Origin: Clostridium sp. 'White wine YQ'
GTDB lineage: Bacteria > Bacillota > Clostridia > Clostridiales > Clostridiaceae
DNA: 32,042 nt
Direction: 5' to 3'
Assembly (NCBI RefSeq): GCF_028728205.1
Contig: NZ_JAQYUU010000016.1
Coordinates: forward strand, 1 to 32,042
A model generated the notes under the pieces. It searched no databases. It was not told the DNA's origin and saw nothing but the letters and a program-made list of their open reading frames with translations. The translations under genes and the position numbers were made by a program. Positions 14,850 to 22,066 of the stretch are shown here, piece by piece (position 1 is the stretch's first letter; each line of letters begins with the position of its first letter).

Positions 14850-16310
14850 ATGTTTAAAAATTTATGTTGTGAAAACAATATTTATAGAAACCTAGTTGGT
14901 GGAAATTGGGTTACAAGTGAAACAAGTAAACTCATAGAAATTAAATCTCCATGTGATGGCTCCGTAATTGGAAAAGTTCAAGCCATGAGTAAAGAAGAAG
15001 CAGATAATGCAATTACTAATGCGCGAGATGCACAAGAGGGATGGAACAAGATACCACTTAATGAAAGAGCTTTAATATTATTAAAAGCCGCTGACTTATT
15101 AGATAAAAATGCAGAAGAAATAGCTGAAGTTATGATAAGAGAAATTGCAAAAGATAGAAACAGTGCTATTTCAGAGGTTCATAGAACAGCTGACTATATA
15201 AGATTTACTGCAGATACTGCTAAAAATATGACTGGAGAAACTGTTCCAGGTGACCTATTCCCTGGCACAGGAAAAGGTAAAATAAGTATAGTAAATAGAG
15301 TTCCATTAGGAGTTGTTCTTGCAATATCACCATTTAATTATCCAGTAAATTTATCAGCATCAAAAATTGCTCCTGCATTAATGGCAGGAAACAGTGTAGT
15401 TCTAAAGCCTGCAACTCAAGGTAGTATCAGTGCTCTTCATTTAGTTAGAGTATTCCAAGAAGCAGGAGTTCCAGCAGGTGTACTAAATACTATAACTGGA
15501 AGAGGAAGCGAAATTGGTGATTATGTAGTAACACATCCATTAGTAGACTTTATTAATTTTACAGGAAGTACAGAAGTAGGAGTTCATATTTCTAAAATAT
15601 CAACTATGACACCACTACTAATGGAATTAGGAGGTAAAGATGCTGCAATAGTATTAGAAGATGCAGACCTTGATTTAGCAGCTAAGAATATTGTTTCCGG
15701 AGCTTATTCCTATTCAGGTCAAAGATGTACTGCTGTAAAAAGAATATTAGTAGTAGATAAAGTAGCTGATGAATTAGTTAAAAAAGTTGAAGAGAAAGTT
15801 AAAACTTTAAAGGTAGGAAATCCTCTAAAGGAAGATGTTAATATAGCACCATTAATAGATGATGCAGCAGCAGACTATGTGGAAGAATTAATTAAAGATG
15901 CTAAAGATAAAGGTGCAAAACTTTTAGTTGGAGGAAATAGAGAAGGTAATTTAGTATACCCAACATTATTTGATCATGTAACTCAAGATATGAGGGTTGC
16001 ATGGGAAGAACCATTTGGGCCAGTACTTCCAATTATAAGGGTTAAAGATGTAGATGAAGCCATAGATATTACAAATAAATCTCAGTATGGATTACAGTCT
16101 TCAGTGTTCACTAAAGATATTGATAAAGCATTTTATGTAGCGGATAAAGTAGATGTAGGAACAGTTCAAGTGAATAATAAACCAGAAAGAGGACCAGACC
16201 ACTTCCCATTTACAGGAACAAAAGCTTCTGGAATAGGAACTCAAGGTATTAGATATTCAATTGAAGCAATGTCTAGACGTAAAGCTATAGTTTTAAATAT
16301 AGGCGAATAA
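14850..16310 (+). CDS. gapN: Non-phosphorylating NADP-dependent glyceraldehyde-3-phosphate dehydrogenase
   Basis: A 486-residue aldehyde dehydrogenase. The catalytic cysteine is C293 in GQRCTAVKR, the general base is E259 in MELGGKD, and the oxyanion asparagine is N163 in SPFNYP. The C-terminal NNKPERGPDHFPF and GIGTQGIRYSIEAM are hallmarks of GapN. It oxidises glyceraldehyde-3-phosphate directly to 3-phosphoglycerate, giving NADPH and bypassing one ATP step; in clostridia it is a main NADPH source. It lies 17 bases after the glutaredoxin, behind GAGGAGG, with no terminator between, so it should share the promoter and CsoR-like site. Confidence 0.92.
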   Translation: MFKNLCCENNIYRNLVGGNWVTSETSKLIEIKSPCDGSVIGKVQAMSKEEADNAITNARDAQEGWNKIPLNERALILLKAADLLDKNAEEIAEVMIREIAKDRNSAISEVHRTADYIRFTADTAKNMTGETVPGDLFPGTGKGKISIVNRVPLGVVLAISPFNYPVNLSASKIAPALMAGNSVVLKPATQGSISALHLVRVFQEAGVPAGVLNTITGRGSEIGDYVVTHPLVDFINFTGSTEVGVHISKISTMTPLLMELGGKDAAIVLEDADLDLAAKNIVSGAYSYSGQRCTAVKRILVVDKVADELVKKVEEKVKTLKVGNPLKEDVNIAPLIDDAAADYVEELIKDAKDKGAKLLVGGNREGNLVYPTLFDHVTQDMRVAWEEPFGPVLPIIRVKDVDEAIDITNKSQYGLQSSVFTKDIDKAFYVADKVDVGTVQVNNKPERGPDHFPFTGTKASGIGTQGIRYSIEAMSRRKAIVLNIGE

Positions 16311-16314
16311 TATT

Positions 16315-16362
16315 AAAAGAACTATATTTCAAGAAATTATTGAAATATAGTTCTTTTTATTT
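16315..16362 (+). terminator. Terminator of the trxB-grx-gapN operon
   Basis: An 18-bp stem, AAAAGAACTATATTTCAA paired with TTGAAATATAGTTCTTTT, loop GAAATTA, followed by a T-rich tail. Confidence 0.9.
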
Positions 16363-16421
16363 TTAATATAAGTTTAAAGGACAAAAGATGAAAATATGTT
16401 TATTAGTGTTAATTAGGTAGA

Positions 16422-16658
16422 TTAACTAATATGAGCTACATCCTTAATCATAGAAATTTCACTTTCACTTTCAATAGCAGTAAGACTTTCATTTAATTTG
16501 CTATCAAAATTTATTTTGTAGAATTCAAGTTTTTTTTCATTATCTGTTGGAGCCATAATAACATACTCACTGGAGTTAATAAGAACTTGATCTAAAATTG
16601 TGTAACTAACTTTATCTCCATTTTCATCTGTAAAAGTCATCTTTCTTTTTTCTCTCAT
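16422..16658 (-). CDS. DUF1292 family protein
   Basis: A 78-residue acidic protein. The N-terminal segment MTFTDENGDKVSYTILDQVLINSSEYVIMAP (residues 7-37) matches the YrzB-like DUF1292 family, whose members are small, cytosolic and of unknown function in Firmicutes. The start ATG is preceded by AAGGAGTG. It is transcribed alone, away from gapN's end and divergently from the ECF sigma gene. No catalytic motif is visible. Confidence 0.75.
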   Translation of the reverse strand: MREKRKMTFTDENGDKVSYTILDQVLINSSEYVIMAPTDNEKKLEFYKINFDSKLNESLTAIESESEISMIKDVAHIS

Positions 16659-16809
16659 AAAAAATCACTCCTTAAATAATTTTACGTATTTATTATTCTC
16701 ATAATCAATTAAATAAATTACATGTATTTTTAAAAGCTTTTTATTTATAATCAATTTATAGTTATATAATGGAAAGCAGAAAAAAGATTGGAATTTTTAA
16801 AATAAAAAG

Positions 16810-16835
16810 TGAACCTTTTTATTAAAAGCCTTGTC
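16810..16835 (+). promoter_or_regulatory. ECF-type autoregulatory promoter
   Basis: TGAACCTTTTT (16810-16820) resembles the ECF -35 (TGAAAC with a T-tract). TGTC at 16832-16835 takes the place of the CGTC/CGTA -10, with 16 bases between AACC and TGTC. It lies about 27 bases before the sigma gene's ATG, giving a short leader that begins just before AGGGGGAG. Confidence 0.6.
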
Positions 16836-16862
16836 TATTAAGTGAAGGATAGGGGGAGAACC

Positions 16863-17423
16863 ATGAATTATGAGATAATAAGAAATTTCAGAAATGGTGA
16901 CAAGGATGAATTTAGGCACATTTATGAAATATACAAAGATAAGATATATAGAACAGCTTTACTAATATTAAATAATGAGACTCAAGCTGAGGATGTGGTG
17001 CAGGAAGTGTTTATTAAAATTATTAATAATATTCATTCACTAAAGAATCCAGAGGCTTTTGAAGCATGGATATATAAGATTACGGTTAATAGTTGCAGAA
17101 GTTATTTTAAGAAGTTTTATTCAATTGTAGAATTCTTGGATTTTACAAGTAATCTTAATTTCGAAAAGATGGATGATTCACATGACCCAGAAGAATATGT
17201 AAATACAGTAGAAAGTTCAAATATTATTTTGAGTGAAATAAATAACCTTTCACCTAAATTAAAGGTTCCTATTATCTTATTTTATTATAATGATTTATCA
17301 ATAAAAGAAATTTCAAAGATATTAGATATTTCTGAAGGAACGGCAAAATCTAGACTTCATAATGGCAAGAAATATTTAAAGAAGGCCTTAGAGAAGAAGG
17401 AGGTAGCTATCAATGAAATTTAA
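16863..17423 (+). CDS. ECF (sigma-70 group 4) RNA polymerase sigma factor
   Basis: 186 residues with only regions 2 and 4. Region 2 covers about 8-80 (FRHIYEIYKDKIYRTALLIL, AEDVVQEVFIKI, AFEAWIYKITVNSCRSYF). Region 4 covers about 125-178 (LSPKLKVPIILFYYNDLS, IKEISKILDISEGTAKSRLHNGKKYLK). It would direct polymerase to promoters of a stress regulon. I start at ATG 16863 behind AGGGGGAG; an upstream extension to 16842 overlaps the likely transcription start. Its last 11 bases overlap the next gene, so both are made together. The inducing signal is not known. Confidence 0.92.
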   Translation: MNYEIIRNFRNGDKDEFRHIYEIYKDKIYRTALLILNNETQAEDVVQEVFIKIINNIHSLKNPEAFEAWIYKITVNSCRSYFKKFYSIVEFLDFTSNLNFEKMDDSHDPEEYVNTVESSNIILSEINNLSPKLKVPIILFYYNDLSIKEISKILDISEGTAKSRLHNGKKYLKKALEKKEVAINEI

Positions 17424-18561
17424 TGAAATAATAAAAAAATCTTTAACAGATAATGTGGAGAATAAAAAAATAGAAGAAAGAAAATCCCAAGATATTTATA
17501 GAAACATATTGGCTAAGTCATCCTATAAGGAAGGTAGAAAGAGAAATGCTTTTGGGAATGTGGCTATGAAAATTGCTATTGCAGCTATAGTTATTCTTAT
17601 TCCAATAGCTATATCAATAAGAGTTTTAGATATAACAAGTAGAAGTAAGGGTGCAAATAATGAAGCATCAAGAAGTGGAGAGACAAAAACTTTACTCGCA
17701 GCCAGCAGAGTAACTTTATCGAATGGTAGTGTAGTTATTCCAATAAAGGATGAAAATTTATTGGATAGTATATACACGACTCTTGGAGATGTTATTTTAA
17801 GAAAAGATAATACTATGGTAAAGTCATTTATTACAGAAGCAGGCATCTATGATAATTATGAAGCAAATGGTGATATATTGCTAAATATAGAATATGATAA
17901 GGGGATAAATATTACTGAATTCAACGGTAGTGAAAGTAATAGTAAGGTTGATAAAATAGTTGTACCAATTAAGAGAGAAGCTGGAGGATATAATATAATT
18001 TGGACAAATAATAGTGAAGGAAATCTGTATGGATATGGTAATATAGCTACAAAAGGGATGACGAATGAATTCTTAGATTCATTAAGCAAATATTTTGGGA
18101 ATAATAAAAGTTCTGGGATAAAGTACGATATAAAGGAAAGACCTAGTGATGAAACTGAAAAAGTAGCACTACAATTTTTAAAAGCCTATTCCAATTATGA
18201 TAAGGTTAGCTTAAAAAATTTAAGTTCAAAAAATAATAGTATTAGTGAAGAAATTAATTCTATAAAAATTTCAGATAGTGATGTAGTAAGCCTGGAAATA
18301 AGAGATTTTATGGGTGTAGATGAAGAGGTAATAAATTACTATAAAAATCATTATAAAGATAAATTTGATAAAATAAAAAATTCTGAATATAAATTCGTGA
18401 AAATTAAAGTATATAAAACTTTAACTGAAGAAGCCAATAAAGAAGCACAACTAGGTACAGGAGAATATGCATATCAATTTTTACTAATTAAAGAAAATGA
18501 AAATTGGAAGGTATACGACTGTGATTGGAGTTGGGGTTCAGTTAACGGTTATAAGTGGTGA
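17413..18561 (+). CDS. Membrane-anchored anti-sigma factor candidate with C-terminal DUF4829-like domain
   Basis: 382 residues. The cytosolic N-terminal part is about 48 residues and charged; one membrane segment follows at about 50-70 (VAMKIAIAAIVILIPIAISI), then a large extracellular part. The last 140 residues (from about VALQFLKAYSNYDK to ENWKVYDCDWSWG) have the NTF2-like pattern of DUF4829 proteins. The HxxxCxxC zinc anti-sigma motif is absent. The overlap with the ECF gene, topology and size make it the likely partner that holds the sigma factor at the membrane; the N-terminal sequence is too short and variable to prove it. Terminator follows. Confidence 0.72.
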   Translation: MKFNEIIKKSLTDNVENKKIEERKSQDIYRNILAKSSYKEGRKRNAFGNVAMKIAIAAIVILIPIAISIRVLDITSRSKGANNEASRSGETKTLLAASRVTLSNGSVVIPIKDENLLDSIYTTLGDVILRKDNTMVKSFITEAGIYDNYEANGDILLNIEYDKGINITEFNGSESNSKVDKIVVPIKREAGGYNIIWTNNSEGNLYGYGNIATKGMTNEFLDSLSKYFGNNKSSGIKYDIKERPSDETEKVALQFLKAYSNYDKVSLKNLSSKNNSISEEINSIKISDSDVVSLEIRDFMGVDEEVINYYKNHYKDKFDKIKNSEYKFVKIKVYKTLTEEANKEAQLGTGEYAYQFLLIKENENWKVYDCDWSWGSVNGYKW

Positions 18562-18569
18562 GATCAATA

Positions 18570-18600
18570 AAAGGGACTTGGAGTTTTTCCAAGTCCCTTT
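18570..18600. terminator. Bidirectional terminator, anti-sigma / glutaredoxin
   Basis: AAAGGGACTTGGA paired with TCCAAGTCCCTTT, loop GTTTT (18583-18587). It lies between the stop of the plus-strand gene (18561) and the end of the minus-strand glutaredoxin (18612). Confidence 0.9.
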
Positions 18601-18611
18601 ATAGGTATAAA

Positions 18612-18839
18612 TTATAAGCTTAATGCTTTATCTATAGCAGGTTTGTCAAATCCTACAATAACTGTACCATTAATATCTAATACAGGTACACCCATTTGTC
18701 TAGATTTGCTTACCATTTCTTCTCTAGCTTGCATATCATCTTGAACATTTAATTCTTCAAATGCTATATCGTTAGACTTTAAATAATTCTTAGCCTTAAC
18801 ACACCAAGGACAAGAATTAGTTGTATATACTTTTACCAT
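18612..18839 (-). CDS. Glutaredoxin-like protein, second paralogue
   Basis: 75 residues from ATG 18839: CPWC active site in TTNSCPWCVKAKNYL, cis-Pro segment MGVPVLDINGTVIVGF, terminal IDKALSL. It shares the CPWCVKAK core and the DINGxxIVGFD segment with the Grx at 14611, so the two are paralogues. Unlike that gene it has no reductase beside it and must use one encoded elsewhere, possibly the flavoprotein at 13670. An upstream TTG would add six residues but overlaps the GGTGTG ribosome site. Promoter and a 20-bp palindrome lie upstream. Confidence 0.9.
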   Translation of the reverse strand: MVKVYTTNSCPWCVKAKNYLKSNDIAFEELNVQDDMQAREEMVSKSRQMGVPVLDINGTVIVGFDKPAIDKALSL

Positions 18840-18858
18840 GAACGTCACACCTTTCAAT

Positions 18859-18878
18859 TAAATAATAATTATTATTTA
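18859..18878. repeat. 20-bp perfect palindrome upstream of second glutaredoxin
   Basis: TAAATAATAATTATTATTTA is fully self-complementary. It lies between the predicted promoter and the start of the minus-strand glutaredoxin. It loosely resembles Fur/PerR-family boxes (TGATAATnATTATCA type). Low complexity makes chance possible. Confidence 0.4.
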
Positions 18879-18886
18879 TTAATAAT

Positions 18887-18915
18887 ATTTTAGTCTAAAC
18901 TGTATTAAAAATCAA
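18887..18915 (-). promoter_or_regulatory. Sigma-A promoter of the second glutaredoxin
   Basis: On the minus strand TTGATT (18915-18910), 17 bases, then TAAAAT (18892-18887). The predicted start is about 18880, just before the palindrome at 18859-18878. Confidence 0.6.
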
Positions 18916-18982
18916 CACTTTTCATCATTATTATATGTAGATTATAATGTTATATGTGAAAAAAAATTAAAAAAACCTATCT

Positions 18983-18998
18983 AGTGGTCTAGACATCT
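18983..18998 (+). promoter_or_regulatory. NagR (dre-type) operator
   Basis: AGTGGTCTAGACATCT matches the dre consensus AGTGGTCTAGACCACT of NagR/DasR GntR-family regulators, with the core TGGTCTAGACA intact. It overlaps the -35 of the promoter that reads into the regulator's own gene. Confidence 0.85.
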
Positions 18999-19017
18999 AT
19001 AGAAATTTTGGTATAAT
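18990..19017 (+). promoter_or_regulatory. Promoter of the nagR-nagB operon
   Basis: -35 TAGACA (18990-18995), a 16-base spacer, -10 TATAAT (19012-19017) with a TGG extension. The -35 overlaps the dre-like operator, so the bound regulator would exclude polymerase. Confidence 0.8.
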
Positions 19018-19037
19018 AATAGTAGGAGGAATCAATT

Positions 19038-19760
19038 ATGATAGATAAAAATAGTCCTATCCCAGTATACTATCAACTTAAAGAAGACATTAAGAACAAA
19101 ATTACTAATGGTATTTGGAAAGTTGGAGAATGTATAGCAAGCGAGAGAGAATTGACAGAAACTTATGGTGTTTCAAGAATGACTATTAGACAAGCGTTGG
19201 GAGAGCTCGTACAAGAGGGGATTTTGATTCGAGAAAAAGGTAAAGGTACTTTTGTATGTGATCCAAAAGTTAAACAGGAAGATATGATGAGTTTTTCAGA
19301 AATCATAAAAAAAACTGGAAGAAGCTTGGAGACCAAAGTAATCGAATTTAAGGTAATTGAAACTCCAGTTGAATTACAAGAAGCATTTCCATTTGAACAA
19401 ATTTATTTAATTAACAGAGTCAGAATAGTGGATGGAGAGGTAATAGCTAATGAATTAGTATATATTCCATGTGCTTACTGCGGATATATGGATGAGGAAA
19501 TGCTAAAAGGATCACTTTTTAAAATACTTGAAGGGTTCGGTTATGTTGTAGATCATTCTGAATCTGAAATAAGAGGTGTACTCATGAACAATGAGTATAA
19601 GAAAATTTTTAATGTAGATAAAGAAGTTCCTTTATTAAAGACTTACAATAGAACATTTATGGGACCAAAGAAAGTATTGTTTGTTGAAGAGTCGACATAT
19701 AGGAGTGACAAATATATATTACAAGTTAATATTTCAAGAAGAGAGGGGAAACTAAAATGA
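19038..19760 (+). CDS. nagR: GntR/HutC-family regulator of aminosugar use, NagR-like
   Basis: 240 residues. The N-terminal winged helix-turn-helix (about 5-72: PVYYQLKEDIKNKI, SERELTETYGVSRMTIRQALGELV) is followed by the UTRA effector domain (about 95-235: FSEIIKKTGRSLETKVIEF, LLKTYNRTF, FVEESTYRSDKY). With nagB overlapping its end and a dre-like site over its promoter, it is best read as the N-acetylglucosamine repressor NagR (YvoA), whose ligands in B. subtilis are glucosamine-6-P and N-acetylglucosamine-6-P. Ribosome site AGGAGG 7 bases before ATG. nagA is not adjacent. Confidence 0.85.
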   Translation: MIDKNSPIPVYYQLKEDIKNKITNGIWKVGECIASERELTETYGVSRMTIRQALGELVQEGILIREKGKGTFVCDPKVKQEDMMSFSEIIKKTGRSLETKVIEFKVIETPVELQEAFPFEQIYLINRVRIVDGEVIANELVYIPCAYCGYMDEEMLKGSLFKILEGFGYVVDHSESEIRGVLMNNEYKKIFNVDKEVPLLKTYNRTFMGPKKVLFVEESTYRSDKYILQVNISRREGKLK

Positions 19761-20494
19761 AAATAATTATTGCAAAAAGTTATGAAGAAATGAGTAGATT
19801 AGCAGCAGAAGAAATAGCTAAGGTAGTAAATGAAAAACCAAACGCAGTTATTGGACTTGCAACTGGAGGTACTCCAGTAGGAATGTATAAGGAATTAATA
19901 GATATGTATAAAGAGAAGAAAGTTGATTTTTCAGAGGTTACATCTGTTAATTTAGACGAATATGTAGGATTATCTGGAGAGCATAATCAAAGTTATAGAT
20001 ATTTTATGAACTCAAATTTCTTTGATCATGTAAATATAAGAAAAGACCATACTTTTGTTCCAAATGGATTAGCAAAAGATATAAATGCAGAAGGTGCAGA
20101 GTATGATAAAAAAATTGAAGCATTAGGCGGAATAGATATACAATTGGTTGGAATTGGAAGTAATGGACACATTGGGTTTAATGAACCAGGTGAAGAATTA
20201 GATTTAGGTACTCATTTAACAAACTTAACAGAGAGTACAATTGAAGCTAATGCAAGATTCTTTGCTTCAAAAGATGAAGTTCCAACTCAAGCAGTAACAA
20301 TGGGATTAGGCGGAATAATGAAGGCTAAAAAGATATTATTAATTGCTAATGGAGCAGAAAAAGCAGAAGCTATAAATAAAGTTATAAATGGAAAAATAAC
20401 AACTCAAATACCAGCATCAATGGTTCAAATGCATAGAGATGTTGTAATAGTAGTAGATGAAGCAGCAGCTTCTAAACTAGAAAACGTAAAATAG
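19757..20494 (+). CDS. nagB: Glucosamine-6-phosphate deaminase
   Basis: 245 residues. Catalytic residues are D67 in NLDEYVGL, and H138 and E143 in GIGSNGHIGFNEPG; N136 in place of Asp is common in Firmicutes. The phosphate loop LATGGTPVGMY is at 34-44. It converts glucosamine-6-phosphate to fructose-6-phosphate and ammonia, feeding aminosugars into glycolysis. The shorter length, without the C-terminal allosteric extension of E. coli NagB, is usual for Gram-positives. Its ATG overlaps the regulator's stop (ATGA), so they are coupled. Confidence 0.95.
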   Translation: MKIIIAKSYEEMSRLAAEEIAKVVNEKPNAVIGLATGGTPVGMYKELIDMYKEKKVDFSEVTSVNLDEYVGLSGEHNQSYRYFMNSNFFDHVNIRKDHTFVPNGLAKDINAEGAEYDKKIEALGGIDIQLVGIGSNGHIGFNEPGEELDLGTHLTNLTESTIEANARFFASKDEVPTQAVTMGLGGIMKAKKILLIANGAEKAEAINKVINGKITTQIPASMVQMHRDVVIVVDEAAASKLENVK

Positions 20495-20540
20495 TAAGTA
20501 TCAATTTAATATAGATTAAGTCCCTTAAGATTTTCCGAAC

Positions 20541-20579
20541 ATATAAAAGCTTCCTAGGCGTTCTAGGGAGCTTTTATAT
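20541..20579 (+). terminator. Terminator of the nagR-nagB operon
   Basis: A 17-bp stem from ATATAAAAGCTTCCTAG to CTAGGGAGCTTTTATAT (one T-G pair) around the loop GCGTT. The trailing T-run is short, but the stem is long. Confidence 0.85.
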
Positions 20580-20653
20580 TTGCATATTTTCCTGTATAAA
20601 TATATAGTAAGAGTATTATAATTAAAATAAAAATATGTTATTATAATTAAGAG

Positions 20654-20670
20654 TTGTTATAATATAACAA
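20654..20670 (+). promoter_or_regulatory. Palindrome containing the -10 of radA-disA
   Basis: TTGTTATA-A-TATAACAA is a perfect 8-bp inverted repeat. It contains TATAAT (20658-20663), a likely -10 of radA; no good -35 is seen. A dimeric regulator could bind here. The start codon is 17 bases beyond. Confidence 0.45.
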
Positions 20671-20686
20671 TTGAGGTTGGTGAAAA

Positions 20687-22051
20687 ATGGCGAAGATAAA
20701 AACTGTGTACATATGTCAAGAATGTGGATATGAGTCTCCAAAGTGGATGGGTAAGTGTCCAGATTGTAACGCGTGGAATAGTTTCCAGGAAGAGATAAAG
20801 GATACTAAAGAAACTGCTAAAAGTAGAAGTATAGCCTTAAATCCATCTAGTATTCCAAAGAATATTGGAGAAATTAAATCTGGTGAAAAAGAAAGATTTA
20901 ATACAGGAATAAAAGAGTTAAACAGAGTTCTAGGTGGAGGACTTGTAAAAGGATCCCTTACATTAATTTCAGGAGATCCTGGTATAGGTAAATCTACATT
21001 GCTTCTTCAAACAGCTCAGAACATAGCTAAAGGTTATGGAAAAGTATTATATGTGTCTGGTGAAGAATCAGAAGAGCAAATTAAAATAAGAGGGGATAGG
21101 TTAGGCGTAGACTCTCAAAATTTATATATTGTATCTGAAACTAATTTAGAAATTATTGAAGCACATATAAATGAATTATCACCTATTTTTGTAATAATAG
21201 ATTCCATTCAAACCATGTATAAACAAGGTGTAACCTCAGCACCTGGATCAGTATCTCAAGTTAGAGAATGTTCAAATGCAATTATGAGAATTGCAAAAGG
21301 AAATAATATTCCTTTATTTATAGTTGCTCATGTAACTAAGCAAGGAGAACTTGCTGGACCAAGAGTGCTAGAACATATGGTTGATACAGTTCTTTCATTT
21401 GAAGGAGAAAGAACTGAAGAATTTAGGGTACTTAGAACAATGAAAAATAGATTCGGAACCACAAGAGAAATTGGAGTTTTTGAAATGATGGGAGAAGGAT
21501 TAGTTGAAGTCTATGATCCATCAAAATTATTTCTTCAAGAAAGAGACGGAAGTCAAGAAGGATCTATAGTAATAGGAATAATGGAAGGTTCTAGACCTAT
21601 ATTGGTAGAAATTCAAGCTCTAGTTACAGAAACTAAAGCTGTTATGCCAAGAAGAACAGCAGTTGGAATAGACAATTCGAGATTAAGTTTAATATTAGCA
21701 GTTTTAGAAAAGAAACTTAGAATACCTTTCTACAACTGTGATGTATATATAAATGTTGTTGGTGGATTAAATATTGATGGAACAACCGGGGATTTAGGTG
21801 TTGCATTAGCACTTCTATCATCAATTAAAAATAAAGAATTTAAATTATCAAAGATGATGGCAGTTGGTGAAGTTGGATTAACTGGAGAAATTAGACCAAT
21901 TTCTTCTTGCGAGAGAATAGTTAATGAAGCTAGTAAGATGGGCTTTGAACATGTTATTATTCCATATAGAAATAAAGATAAACTAGATGCTAGAGGAGTT
22001 AATGTAATAGGAGTTTCTAGTTTAAGAGAGGTAATAAATAAGATTTTTTAG
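20687..22051 (+). CDS. radA: DNA repair protein RadA (Sms)
   Basis: 454 residues. The N-terminal zinc finger is CQECGYESPKWMGKCPDC (C10, C13, C24, C27). The RecA-like core has Walker A SGDPGIGKST (about 95-104), the RadA signature KNRFGTT follows, and the C-terminal Lon-like domain carries INVVGGLNIDGTTGDLGVALAL. RadA is a hexameric helicase that drives branch migration in recombination. It lies 15 bases before disA; in B. subtilis RadA binds DisA and lowers c-di-AMP synthesis, so the pairing is functional. Ribosome site GAGGTTGGTG. Confidence 0.96.
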   Translation: MAKIKTVYICQECGYESPKWMGKCPDCNAWNSFQEEIKDTKETAKSRSIALNPSSIPKNIGEIKSGEKERFNTGIKELNRVLGGGLVKGSLTLISGDPGIGKSTLLLQTAQNIAKGYGKVLYVSGEESEEQIKIRGDRLGVDSQNLYIVSETNLEIIEAHINELSPIFVIIDSIQTMYKQGVTSAPGSVSQVRECSNAIMRIAKGNNIPLFIVAHVTKQGELAGPRVLEHMVDTVLSFEGERTEEFRVLRTMKNRFGTTREIGVFEMMGEGLVEVYDPSKLFLQERDGSQEGSIVIGIMEGSRPILVEIQALVTETKAVMPRRTAVGIDNSRLSLILAVLEKKLRIPFYNCDVYINVVGGLNIDGTTGDLGVALALLSSIKNKEFKLSKMMAVGEVGLTGEIRPISSCERIVNEASKMGFEHVIIPYRNKDKLDARGVNVIGVSSLREVINKIF

Positions 22052-22066
22052 GAATTAGGTGATAGT

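Noticed and set aside
16842..16862. Seven-residue extension of the ECF sigma factor
   Set aside because: It would begin at or before the predicted transcription start and translate the ribosome site AGGGGGAG.
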